Below are positions 9,831 to 17,836 of a DNA stretch of 43,799 nt, piece by piece. The position numbers were made by a program, and so were the translations under genes. Below the pieces are notes generated by a model, which made no database searches, was not told where the DNA came from, and worked only from the letters and a program-made list of their open reading frames with translations. The stretch is from an uncultured Rhodospirillaceae bacterium (lineage in GTDB: Bacteria; Pseudomonadota; Alphaproteobacteria; Rhodospirillales; Casp-alpha2). The stretch is from NCBI GenBank assembly GCA_913030825.1, contig CAJWCU010000026.1:1-43799 (forward strand). Direction: 5' to 3'. The first letter of the stretch is position 1, and the number at the start of each line of letters is the position of its first letter.

Positions 9831-10655
9831 ATGGCCGAACAGATCCGCCCGCGCCCCCGGGGTCGCACGCGTACGCGCTCGCGCGAGGACACCGGAGGAC
9901 AGGTGCAATCGCTGGCTCGCGCGATTTCAATTCTCAAGGCGCTGGCCCGCGCCGAGGACGGTATGACCCTGACCGACGTGGCGCTGACCGTCACCCTGCC
10001 GCCGTCGACCACGCATCGCCTGCTGACCACCATGCAGCACGATCGTATCGTCCGGTTCGATCAGGCGACGGCACTTTGGCACGTCGGGGTCGAGGCCTTT
10101 GTCATCGGCAATGCCTTCATCCGGTCTCGCGATCTGGTGGTCATGGCGCGGCCGATCATGCGGCGTTTGATGGAGGAAAGCGGCGAGACCGTGAAACTGG
10201 CGATCCAGGACGACGGCGAAATCATCTATTTGGCCCAGGTCGAAAGCCGTGAGACCATGCGCGCCTACCGCGCCCCCGGCACCCGTGTCCCGATGCATTG
10301 TTCGGGCGTCGGCAAGGTATTGTTGGCCAACCAGTCGGAAGAAGAGGTCAACCGCATCCTGCAACGCCACGGCCTGACCAAGGTCACCGATAAAACCTTG
10401 GCGACCCCCGCCAAGTTCCGCGAGGAGCTGTCGACCATCAAGCGTCACGGCTATGCCATGGACGACGAGGAACACGCCGTCGGCCTGCGCTGCATCGCCG
10501 CCGCCGTTTGCGACGAACACGACGAGCCGATCGCCGCGATTTCCGTCTCCGGCCCCTCGGCGCGGATTTCCGATGAAAAGATTTCCGGCCTGGCCGGTCT
10601 GGTCACCCGGGCCGCGCGGGCTATCGCCAGCGAATTGGGCAGCCGTGAACCCTGA
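9831..10655 (+). CDS. IclR-family transcriptional regulator
   Basis: A 274-residue regulator. An Arg-rich N-terminus (residues 6-19) precedes a winged helix-turn-helix (about 25-85: VQSLARAISILKAL...PPSTTHRLLTTM). The C-terminal IclR effector domain follows (about 95-265), with the typical APGTRVPMHCSGVGKVLLA and GLRCIAAAVCDEHDEPIAAISVSGP segments. Family members sense small organic acids such as glyoxylate, pyruvate or aromatic acids. AGGGAAC precedes the ATG at 9831. It is followed in the same direction by hyi, glxR and glcDEF, so it most likely controls glycolate/glyoxylate use, with glyoxylate a reasonable but unproven effector. Two GGAA/TTCC dyads flank it (9728 and 10748). Confidence 0.92.
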   Translation: MAEQIRPRPRGRTRTRSREDTGGQVQSLARAISILKALARAEDGMTLTDVALTVTLPPSTTHRLLTTMQHDRIVRFDQATALWHVGVEAFVIGNAFIRSRDLVVMARPIMRRLMEESGETVKLAIQDDGEIIYLAQVESRETMRAYRAPGTRVPMHCSGVGKVLLANQSEEEVNRILQRHGLTKVTDKTLATPAKFREELSTIKRHGYAMDDEEHAVGLRCIAAAVCDEHDEPIAAISVSGPSARISDEKISGLAGLVTRAARAIASELGSREP

Positions 10656-10676
10656 CCGTCTCATGCCGTCGGATCG

Positions 10677-10694
10677 GTAATTTTCCAAAATTAC
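10677..10694. promoter_or_regulatory. 18-bp palindrome GTAATTTT-CC-AAAATTAC
   Basis: A perfect inverted repeat with 8-bp arms lies 21 bases after the iclR-family stop, at the start of an AT-rich stretch (about 10675-10765) that contrasts with its GC-rich surroundings. The gap 10656-10949 contains this palindrome, an AGCG/CGCT dyad (10719-10733), the GGAA/TTCC dyad and a leader hairpin, and no gene. It is likely the hyi promoter/operator region. Confidence 0.5.
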
Positions 10695-10747
10695 ATATAC
10701 TCTAACATTCTGAATATAAGCGGAAATATCGCTATTTATCGAATGGT

Positions 10748-10758
10748 GGAATAGTTCC
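10748..10758. promoter_or_regulatory. IclR-type operator candidate upstream of hyi
   Basis: GGAA-TAG-TTCC is a perfect 4-bp inverted repeat with a 3-bp centre, matching the half-sites of the dyad before the iclR-family gene (spacing differs by one base). It sits about 190 bases upstream of hyi. Confidence 0.4.
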
Positions 10759-10856
10759 CAAAAATGTTGATGCGGCGCCCGGCGCCTGTCACCCTTTTCC
10801 TCTGATCTCCGGCTGGGTCGGCCTGCCGATCCCGGATCAAAGGTCCCTGCGAGAAG

Positions 10857-10900
10857 GGCGGGAGGCGCCCGGACCGGCCCAGTGCCGGTTGCCTCCCGCC
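10857..10900 (+). promoter_or_regulatory. Stable two-tier hairpin in the hyi leader
   Basis: GGCGGGAGGC (10857-10866) pairs perfectly with GCCTCCCGCC (10891-10900). Nested inside, ACCGG (10873-10877) pairs with CCGGT (10885-10889). It ends 49 bases before the hyi ATG. No T-run follows, so it is not an ordinary terminator. It may stabilise or regulate the leader. Confidence 0.5.
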
Positions 10901-10949
10901 TGACCGCGCCGCTACCTTTGACAACCGAACAACCCGCAGGAGACACCCC

Positions 10950-11744
10950 ATGCCCCGCTTCAACGCCAACATCACCATGTTGTTCCAGGAACTGGACTTC
11001 ATGGACCGGTTCAAGGCCGCCGCCGATGCCGGGTTCAAGGGCGTCGAATACCTGTTTCCCTACGACTATGAAGCCGATCGCCTGGTCGCGGCACTGGAAG
11101 GCAACGGCCTGGTGCAGGTCCTGCACAACATGCCGCCGGGCGATTGGGCGGCGGGCGAGCGGGGATTGGCGAGCCTGCCGGACCGCGTCGGTGAATTTCA
11201 GGACAGCGTCGGAAAGGCCATCGAATACGCCAAGGCGCTGGGTTGCCCGCAGGTTAATTGTCTGGCCGGCATTCCGGGCGACGGCGTGGCGCCCGAGAAG
11301 GCGCACGGGACCTTCGTCGAGAATTTGAAGTTCGCCGCACCCCAGTTCGAGGCGGCGGGGATCAAGCTTCTGATCGAGGCCATCAATTCGATGGATATTC
11401 CGGGCTTCTTCCTCAATACGTCGAAGCAGACGGAACGGGTGCTGGCCGACGTCGGGCACGATAACGTCTATTTCCAATTCGACGCCTATCACATGCAGAT
11501 CATGGAAGGCGATATCTGCCGCACGGTCGAACGCCTGCTACCCCGCATCCCGCATATTCAGATCGCCGACAACCCGGGCCGGCACGAGCCGGGCACGGGC
11601 GAGATCAACTATCCCTATTTCTTCGCCCATCTGGACGCCATCGGCTACGGCGGCTGGGTCGGTTGCGAATACATCCCGGCGGCCACGACGGCCGAGGGCC
11701 TGGGCTGGCTTCGCGCGGCCGAGGCGGCGTCCAAGGCGGCCTGA
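10950..11744 (+). CDS. hyi: Hydroxypyruvate isomerase
   Basis: A 264-residue TIM-barrel enzyme of the Hyi/xylose-isomerase-like family. It interconverts hydroxypyruvate and tartronate semialdehyde in glyoxylate metabolism. The family start is clear (MPRFNANITMLFQELDFMDRFKAAADAGFKGVEYLFPYDY). Two glutamates expected at the active site lie in LLIEAINSMDIPGFFL and WVGCEYIPA; the metal-ligand region VYFQFDAYHMQIMEGD is present. AGGAG precedes the ATG with 7-base spacing. It is followed 143 bases later by the tartronate semialdehyde reductase and then GlcDEF. It could in principle be another sugar isomerase of the fold, but length and neighbours fit Hyi. Confidence 0.92.
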   Translation: MPRFNANITMLFQELDFMDRFKAAADAGFKGVEYLFPYDYEADRLVAALEGNGLVQVLHNMPPGDWAAGERGLASLPDRVGEFQDSVGKAIEYAKALGCPQVNCLAGIPGDGVAPEKAHGTFVENLKFAAPQFEAAGIKLLIEAINSMDIPGFFLNTSKQTERVLADVGHDNVYFQFDAYHMQIMEGDICRTVERLLPRIPHIQIADNPGRHEPGTGEINYPYFFAHLDAIGYGGWVGCEYIPAATTAEGLGWLRAAEAASKAA

Positions 11745-11887
11745 TCGCCGCCCGGACCGTCGCACGCCTTTTCCCAAGAGGTGGAAAAATCCCGCTTGGC
11801 CCATTGGTTTTTCCCGCATTCGCGGTAAAACCGATGGCAACGACGCCTTTCACGCAAAATCAATTCATTCAGGAGGGGACATCGATC

Positions 11888-12772
11888 ATGGCGACCATCG
11901 GATTCATCGGCCTCGGCATCATGGGGGCTCCCATGGCCCAGCATCTTCAGAACGCCGGCCACAAGATCGTGGCACTCAAGCGCAAGAAGCCCATGCCCAA
12001 GGACCTGGCCAAGGGCGGTGCCGTCTTCGCCGCGACGCCCAAGGCCGTCGCCGCCAAGGCGGAGATCATCATCACCATGGTCCCCGACACGCCGCAGGTC
12101 GAAGAGGTCTTGTTCGGCGCCGACGGCGTCGCCTCTGCCAATCTGAAGGGCAAGCTGGTCATCGACATGTCGTCGATCGCGCCGCTGGCGACCAAGGAAT
12201 TCGCCAAGAAGATCAAGAAGGCGGGCGCCGGTTGGGTCGACGCCCCCGTGTCCGGCGGCGAGGTCGGCGCCAAGGCGGCCAGCCTGACCATCATGTGCGG
12301 CGGCACCAAGAAGGATTTCGACCGGGCCAAGCCGCTGTTCGATCTGATGGGCCAGAACATCACCCTGGTCGGCGGCGCCGGCGATGGCCAGACCTGCAAG
12401 GTCGCCAACCAGATCATCGTCGCCCTGAACATCGAAGCGGTTTCCGAAGCGCTGTTGTTCGCATCCAAGGCCGGGGCCGATCCGGCCAAGGTGCGCGAGG
12501 CCTTGATGGGCGGCTTCGCAAATTCGAAGATTCTGGAGGTTCATGCCGAGCGCATGATCAAGCGCACGTTCAAGCCGGGCTTCCGGATCGAGCTGCACCA
12601 GAAGGATTTGAACCTGGCCCTTTCCGGCGCCAAGGAAATGGGCCTGTCGCTGCCCAATACGGCGACGGCGCAGGAATTGTTCAACGCGTGCAAGGCCAAC
12701 GGCGGGGCCGGATGGGATCATTCGGCGATGGTCCGCGCCCTGGAATTGATGGCCAAGCATAACGTCAAATAG
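11888..12772 (+). CDS. glxR: 2-hydroxy-3-oxopropionate (tartronate semialdehyde) reductase
   Basis: A 294-residue beta-hydroxyacid dehydrogenase. It reduces tartronate semialdehyde to D-glycerate with NAD(P)H. The Rossmann motif is GFIGLGIMGAPMAQHL at the N-terminus. The substrate-binding DAPVSGGEVGA and the catalytic-lysine segment GAGDGQTCKVANQIIVALN follow. ATG at 11888 is chosen because AGGAGGGG lies directly upstream (11871-11878) and the Rossmann fold begins at residue 3; the open upstream frame lies inside hyi and the gap. It ends in TAG. Related family members (3-hydroxyisobutyrate dehydrogenase) are similar in sequence, but its place between hyi and glcDEF supports the glyoxylate role. 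Confidence 0.9.
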   Translation: MATIGFIGLGIMGAPMAQHLQNAGHKIVALKRKKPMPKDLAKGGAVFAATPKAVAAKAEIIITMVPDTPQVEEVLFGADGVASANLKGKLVIDMSSIAPLATKEFAKKIKKAGAGWVDAPVSGGEVGAKAASLTIMCGGTKKDFDRAKPLFDLMGQNITLVGGAGDGQTCKVANQIIVALNIEAVSEALLFASKAGADPAKVREALMGGFANSKILEVHAERMIKRTFKPGFRIELHQKDLNLALSGAKEMGLSLPNTATAQELFNACKANGGAGWDHSAMVRALELMAKHNVK

Positions 12773-12869
12773 GCGAACCCCGCGCCTCGGTTGCCGGGGC
12801 GGGCAAATGCCGTAAAATGCGCAGCAGCGGCGCCCGCCGGGCGCCCCGCGACGGTTGGAGTATCCGTTC

Positions 12870-14357
12870 ATGCAGATGCCGGACCCCGATCAACGGGTTA
12901 TCGAACGCCGGGCCGAGATCATCAAGGCCATGCGCACTATCGTTCCGGGCGAGGGGGTGATCGCCGACGAGGCCATGTTGAAGGCCTTCGAATGCGACGG
13001 CCTGATGGCGTATCGGCAATTGCCGCTGATCGTCGTGTTGCCGGAAACGACGGCGCAGGTCTCGCAGATTCTCGCCTATTGCCATCTGAACGATGTGAAG
13101 ATCGTGCCGCGCGGCGCCGGAACGGGTCTTTCGGGCGGTGCGTTGCCGCTGGCCGACGCCATCACCTTGGGCCTGTCCAAATTCAACCGGGTTCTCGATA
13201 TCGACTACCCCAACCGCTGTGCCGTGGTGCAGCCGGGGGTGACGAACTTAGGAGTCACGAAGGCGGTCGAGGCCGATGGGTTCTATTACGCGCCCGATCC
13301 GTCGTCGCAGATCGCCTGCTCCATCGGCGGCAACATCGCCGAGAACTCCGGCGGCGTGCATTGCCTGAAATACGGCCTGACGACCAACAATGTGTTGGGG
13401 CTGGAAATGGTCCTGATGGACGGCACGGTGCTGCGCCTGGGCGGCAAGCATCTGGACCCGGGCGGCTACGACCTGCTCGGCGTGATGACCGGCTCGGAAG
13501 GGCTGCTCGGCGTCATTACCGAGGTCACCGTGCGGATCTTGAAAAAGCCGGAGACCGCGCGGGCGGTGCTGCTCGGCTTCAACTCGTCGGAAGAAGGCGG
13601 TGATTGCGTCGCCGCCATCATCAACGCAGGCATCATCCCGGGCGGCATCGAAATGATGGACAAGCCCGCGATCCACGCGACCGAGGAATTCGTCCACGCC
13701 GGGTATCCGCTGGACGTCGAAGCCTTGTTGATCGTCGAACTGGACGGCCCGCAGATCGAGGTCGACCACCTGATCGAACAGGTCGGCGAGATCGCCAAGG
13801 GCCAGGGTGCGGTCTATTCCCGCATTTCCGAGACCGAGGAAGAACGCGCCGTGTTCTGGTCCGGGCGCAAGAACGCCTTTCCGGCCGTCGGCCGCATGTC
13901 GCCGGACTACCTTTGCATGGACGGCACGATCCCCCGGAACAAGCTGGCCCTGGTTCTTAAACGCACGGCGGAACTGTCACAAAAATACGGTCTGCGCGTC
14001 GCCAACGTGTTCCATGCCGGCGACGGCAACCTGCACCCGCTGATCCTGTTCGACGCCAACCAGCCGGGCGAACTGGACAAGGCCGAACAGTTCGGCGGCG
14101 ATATCCTGAAACTCTGTGTCGAGGTCGGCGGCGTGCTGACCGGCGAACACGGCGTCGGGGTGGAGAAACGCGACCTGATGGGCGAGATGTTCACCGAGGA
14201 CGATCTGAAGCAGCAGCAGCGCGTCAAATGCGCCTTCGATCCGACCCATCAATTGAACCCCGGCAAGGTCTATCCGACCCTGCACCGCTGCGCCGAACTG
14301 GGCCGCATGCATATCTCGCGCGGCCAGGTGCCGTTCCCCGACATCCCCCGATTCTAA
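12870..14357 (+). CDS. glcD: Glycolate oxidase FAD-linked subunit GlcD
   Basis: A 495-residue flavoprotein of the FAD-linked oxidase (PCMH-type) family, the catalytic subunit that oxidises glycolate to glyoxylate. The FAD-binding segment is VPRGAGTGLSGGALPLADAITLGLSKFNRVLDID, with IGGNIAENSGGVHCLKYGLT and GSEGLLGVITEVTVRIL. The C-terminal cap carries NVFHAGDGNLHPLILFD and GEHGVGVEKRDLM. ATG at 12870 has GGAG 9 bases upstream; a TTG at 12855 would place the Shine-Dalgarno inside the gene. It is followed by glcE after 10 bases and glcF, forming the three-subunit complex, which passes electrons to the membrane quinone pool. Confidence 0.95.
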   Translation: MQMPDPDQRVIERRAEIIKAMRTIVPGEGVIADEAMLKAFECDGLMAYRQLPLIVVLPETTAQVSQILAYCHLNDVKIVPRGAGTGLSGGALPLADAITLGLSKFNRVLDIDYPNRCAVVQPGVTNLGVTKAVEADGFYYAPDPSSQIACSIGGNIAENSGGVHCLKYGLTTNNVLGLEMVLMDGTVLRLGGKHLDPGGYDLLGVMTGSEGLLGVITEVTVRILKKPETARAVLLGFNSSEEGGDCVAAIINAGIIPGGIEMMDKPAIHATEEFVHAGYPLDVEALLIVELDGPQIEVDHLIEQVGEIAKGQGAVYSRISETEEERAVFWSGRKNAFPAVGRMSPDYLCMDGTIPRNKLALVLKRTAELSQKYGLRVANVFHAGDGNLHPLILFDANQPGELDKAEQFGGDILKLCVEVGGVLTGEHGVGVEKRDLMGEMFTEDDLKQQQRVKCAFDPTHQLNPGKVYPTLHRCAELGRMHISRGQVPFPDIPRF

Positions 14358-14367
14358 GCAAGACACG

Positions 14368-15603
14368 ATGACTGAAATACTGAAACCGGATAACGCCGAC
14401 CAGGTGCTGGACGCCGTCAAATGGGCGGTCTCGGAAGCGACCCCGCTGGAGGTTCGCAGCCTCGGCACCAAGGCGGGCTTCGGCCGTCCGGTGCAGGCGG
14501 GCCGGGTGCTGGACCTTTCGAACCTCTCCGGCATCACCGATTACGATCCGGGCGAATTGGTCCTGACCGCCGGCCCCGCGACGCCCATGGCCGAGATCGA
14601 ACGGGCGCTTGCCGCCGCCAATCAGGAATTGCAGTTCGAGCCGATGGACCTAGGCCCGCTCTATGGTGGGTCCACGGACGCCCCTGCCACCGGCACAATC
14701 GGCGGCGTGATCGCCGCCAACCTATCCGGTCCGCGCCGGGTGAAGTCGGGCGCGGCCCGCGATCATTTCCTGGGCTTCCACGCCGTCTCGGGCCGTGGCG
14801 AGGTGTTCAAATCCGGCGGCAAGGTGATGAAGAACGTCACCGGTTTCGATCTGTCGAAATTGATGGCGGGCTCGTTCGGTACCCTCGCCGTAATGACGGA
14901 AGTCACCGTGAAGGTGCTGCCGCGCCCGGAGAAGACCCGGACGGTTCTGCTGATGGGGGGCGACGACGAAGCGGCGGTCGCGGCGCTCTGCGATGCGCTC
15001 GGCTCCAGCCACGAAGTCGCCGGGGCGGCCCATCTGCCGGCTGCCGTCGCCGCGCGTTCGGGCGTCGGCTACGTCGCGGGGGCGGGGGCGTCCGTCACCG
15101 CCGTCCGCATCGAAGGGCCGGGGCCCAGCGTCGAACACCGCTGCGCCGCCCTGACCGACCAGTTCAAGGCGCTGGGTGCCGTCGAAGAACTTCATTCCCA
15201 CAATTCCATCGCCTTCTGGCGCGAAGTCCGCGACGCGATCCCGTTCACCGGCGACCGCGCGGGCGATCAGGTCTGGCGCATCAGCGTGCCGCCGACGGCG
15301 GGGGCCGAGGTCGTCCGCCGCCTGACCGACGGGCTCGGCGGCGACGCCTATTACGACTGGGGCGGCGGACTGATCTGGTTCGCCCTGCCGACGCGGGAAG
15401 ACGCAGGCGCCACCGCCGTCCGCGCCGCCATCGCCGATTGCGGCGGCCACGCGACTTTGGTCCGGGCATCCGCCGACGTGCGCCAGGCGGTCGAGGTCTT
15501 CCAGCCGCAGCCGGGCCCGCTCGACGAGTTGTCCCGCCGGGTGAAAGACGCCTTCGATCCCGAAGGCGTGCTCAATCCGGGCCGTATGGTCGCGGGGGTA
15601 TAA
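14368..15603 (+). CDS. glcE: Glycolate oxidase FAD-binding subunit GlcE
   Basis: A 411-residue relative of GlcD that keeps the FAD-binding half (LYGGSTDAPATGTIGGVIAANLSGPRR; GRGEVFKSGGKVMKNVTGFDLSKLMAGSFGTLAVMTEVTVKVLP) and a shorter cap domain ending FDPEGVLNPGRMVAG. It is required together with GlcD and GlcF for glycolate oxidase activity in characterised systems. The length is close to the usual. It lies 10 bases after glcD and 6 bases before glcF, so the three are one transcriptional unit. Confidence 0.94.
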   Translation: MTEILKPDNADQVLDAVKWAVSEATPLEVRSLGTKAGFGRPVQAGRVLDLSNLSGITDYDPGELVLTAGPATPMAEIERALAAANQELQFEPMDLGPLYGGSTDAPATGTIGGVIAANLSGPRRVKSGAARDHFLGFHAVSGRGEVFKSGGKVMKNVTGFDLSKLMAGSFGTLAVMTEVTVKVLPRPEKTRTVLLMGGDDEAAVAALCDALGSSHEVAGAAHLPAAVAARSGVGYVAGAGASVTAVRIEGPGPSVEHRCAALTDQFKALGAVEELHSHNSIAFWREVRDAIPFTGDRAGDQVWRISVPPTAGAEVVRRLTDGLGGDAYYDWGGGLIWFALPTREDAGATAVRAAIADCGGHATLVRASADVRQAVEVFQPQPGPLDELSRRVKDAFDPEGVLNPGRMVAGV

Positions 15604-15609
15604 AAAACC

Positions 15610-16902
15610 ATGCAAACAACCTTCTCCCTGGCCCAGATGGCCGATCCGCATATCGAGCAGGCCAACGACATTCTGCGGAAATGCGTGCATTGCGGCTTCT
15701 GCACGGCGACCTGCCCGACCTTCGTCCTGCTGGGCAACGAGTTGGACAGCCCGCGCGGGCGCATCTACCTGATCAAGGGGCTGTTGGAACAGGACGCGGC
15801 GCCGACGGAAGAACACGTCACCCATATCGACCGCTGCCTGACCTGCCTGTCCTGTACCACGACCTGTCCGTCGGGCGTCGACTACATGCATCTGATCGAC
15901 GACGCGCGGGCCAAGATCGAACGCGAGTACACCCGGCCGCTCGCCGACCGTCTGTTCCGCAAGATGCTGACCATGGTGCTGCCCTATCCGGGGCGGTTCC
16001 GCCTGGCGCTGCTGGGGGCCTGGCTGGCGAAGCCTTTCGCCAAGGTCCTGCCGGGGCCGCTCGGCGCGATGCTGGGGTTGGCGCCCCAGCGCATCCATAG
16101 TCCCAGCACCGTCGACAATCCCCAGGTCTTCAAAGCCGAGGGGACGATGAAGAAACGCGTCGCCCTGATGACCGGCTGCGCGCAACAGGTGTTGAACCCG
16201 GCGATCAACGAAGCGACGGTGCGCCTGCTGACCCGTCACGGCTGCGAAGTCGTCGTCGCCGACGGGCAGGGGTGCTGCGGCGCCTTGGTCCACCACATGG
16301 GCAAGGAAGACGAAAGCCATGCCCAGGCGGCGGCCAATATCACGGCCTGGGAAGTGGCCGAGGCCAAGCACGGGCAGATCGACGCCATCGTCATCAACGC
16401 ATCGGGCTGCGGCACGACGGTGAAGGATTACGGCTGGATGTTCCGCCGGGATGCGGTCCTGGCCGACCGCGCGGCGGCGATCTCCGCAAAGACCAAGGAC
16501 GTGACCGAGGTAATGTCCGACCTGGGGTTGAACGCCGCGACGACCGGCGCGGACAAACCGACCGTCGTCTATCATTCCGCCTGTTCCATGCAACACGGCC
16601 AGAAGCTGACCAGCCCGCCCAAGACGCTACTGTCCCAGGCCGGGTTCGAGGTCCGCGAGCCCATCGAAGGCCACCTCTGCTGCGGTTCCGCCGGGACCTA
16701 CAACATCATGCAGCCGGAAATCTCGGCCCGCCTGAAGGAGCGCAAAGCCAAGAACCTGCGCGCGACCGAGGCCCAGGTCATGGCGACCGGCAACATCGGC
16801 TGCATGATGCAGTTGCAGGACGCCGTCGGCATGCCCGTGGTCCATACGGTCGAACTGCTGGACTGGGCCACCGGTGGGCCCAAGCCCGCTGGATTGGACT
16901 AA
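15610..16902 (+). CDS. glcF: Glycolate oxidase iron-sulfur subunit GlcF
   Basis: A 430-residue electron-transfer subunit. Two ferredoxin-type 4Fe-4S motifs are visible: C25, C28, C31, C35 (CVHCGFCTATCP) and C76, C79, C82, C86 (CLTCLSCTTTCP). Two CCG domains follow, marked by GCCGALVHHMGK and LCCGSAGTYNIMQPE. The product carries electrons from the GlcD/GlcE flavins toward quinone at the inner membrane. It closes the glycolate operon; the next gene starts 254 bases on behind its own regulatory dyads. Confidence 0.95.
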   Translation: MQTTFSLAQMADPHIEQANDILRKCVHCGFCTATCPTFVLLGNELDSPRGRIYLIKGLLEQDAAPTEEHVTHIDRCLTCLSCTTTCPSGVDYMHLIDDARAKIEREYTRPLADRLFRKMLTMVLPYPGRFRLALLGAWLAKPFAKVLPGPLGAMLGLAPQRIHSPSTVDNPQVFKAEGTMKKRVALMTGCAQQVLNPAINEATVRLLTRHGCEVVVADGQGCCGALVHHMGKEDESHAQAAANITAWEVAEAKHGQIDAIVINASGCGTTVKDYGWMFRRDAVLADRAAAISAKTKDVTEVMSDLGLNAATTGADKPTVVYHSACSMQHGQKLTSPPKTLLSQAGFEVREPIEGHLCCGSAGTYNIMQPEISARLKERKAKNLRATEAQVMATGNIGCMMQLQDAVGMPVVHTVELLDWATGGPKPAGLD

Positions 16903-17042
16903 GCACGCGGCGTCCCGTTTCATCCCTTTTCCCTTCCTGATCCCACCCGATTCCGCTGTCTCGATTCGGCAATATTCCGGTCATCAAAGCGGCGCAAAAT
17001 CGGAGTCTTGCGCGCCCGCAAAGGCCCGGCTTTGGTGAGAGT

Positions 17043-17078
17043 CGCACATAGTGCGTTAGTTATATCGCACTGAGTGCG
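17043..17078. promoter_or_regulatory. Two CGCAC-N3-GTGCG dyads in tandem
   Basis: CGCAC-ATA-GTGCG (17043-17055) and CGCAC-TGA-GTGCG (17066-17078) are perfect inverted repeats with centres 23 bases apart, about two helical turns. They lie 79-114 bases upstream of the gene at 17157 and are the strongest dyads in the 16903-17156 gap. A close relative occurs at 22937-22949 before the MscS gene. Tandem spacing on one DNA face suggests cooperative binding of a dimeric regulator. Confidence 0.6.
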
Positions 17079-17156
17079 TCTTTTGTGATATGCTCACCGC
17101 ATCGCCGTCGCGGTATGCATCGCGGGGGCGCGTGAAAACAGAATAGGAGCAGTCGT

Positions 17157-17738
17157 ATGAGGCCCATTATTCGGACTCTCGGGCGGGCTGTGCTCCTGGG
17201 AAGCTTCGCCCTTATCCTCGCCTTCCGCCCCGCCGCGGACGCGCGGGCCAATTCCACCCTCGACTGGTTGTCGGCAGAGCCGGTGACCTTGATGGACCTC
17301 GGCATGATCCGCCTGAAACAGGATCTGGTTCAGGTCGGCCAGCGTTTGCTGGATACCGGGTTCCTGCCGGTCTCCCCCACCACCGGGGCCTATTACGAAT
17401 GGCGGGAAAAGAAGATCGTCATCTTCCTGACGGCGCGGGAACGCTTCGCGGCCCCGTCGGAAGGCATGTGCCTGGAATTGTTCTCGCGGGTCTCCGGCGG
17501 CTTGGCGGAGCGCAGCCGCGGCCACCGGGGCGATCCCGGCTGGTACCTGGAGGAAATTTTCACGCATGACGGCTGGGGCAATTTCACGCGCCCGAACCGC
17601 ATGCGCGAACATCTTCTGGAAACCGTGCAGTTGGAGATCACCCTACTGCCGCCCCGGCCCATGGGCCCGGACCGGACCCTGCATTGTTCCGGCGGCCTGG
17701 ATACCAAGCCGGGGGACGTCTCGGTAACGACGTCCTAA
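17157..17738 (+). CDS. Exported protein of unknown function
   Basis: 193 residues, not recognised. An N-terminal signal peptide is clear (RTLGRAVLLGSFALILAF, likely cleavage after ADARA near residue 31). The mature part has no membrane helix and contains two cysteines (C109 and C180, approximate) that could form a disulfide in the periplasm. It has aromatic patches such as GAYYEWREKKIVIFL and DPGWYLEEIFTHDGWGNFTRPNRMREHLLE. AGGAG precedes the ATG. Two tandem dyads upstream suggest tight regulation. The TPR protein (17837) and the flavoprotein (18405) follow in the same direction. No function is assigned. Confidence 0.75.
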   Translation: MRPIIRTLGRAVLLGSFALILAFRPAADARANSTLDWLSAEPVTLMDLGMIRLKQDLVQVGQRLLDTGFLPVSPTTGAYYEWREKKIVIFLTARERFAAPSEGMCLELFSRVSGGLAERSRGHRGDPGWYLEEIFTHDGWGNFTRPNRMREHLLETVQLEITLLPPRPMGPDRTLHCSGGLDTKPGDVSVTTS

Positions 17739-17836
17739 AAGGGGCCGCTGTCCCATCGTCGGCCATCGCCGGGATGACGTGGATGTGAACCTGCGAGCCT
17801 TGGCCTGAGGGCGGGAATAGGCGTAGTCTTTTTCCC

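Noticed and set aside
10918-10923. TTGACA upstream of hyi as a -35 element
   Set aside because: It is only 27 bases from the start codon and a -10 element would fall at the ribosome-binding site.
14421-16596. Long open frames in other phases of the glcE/glcF region (559 residues on plus, 624 on minus)
   Set aside because: Their predicted proteins are Arg/Gly/Asp-rich and resemble no family, while glcE and glcF in the true frame have full conserved motifs. High GC makes long shadow frames common.
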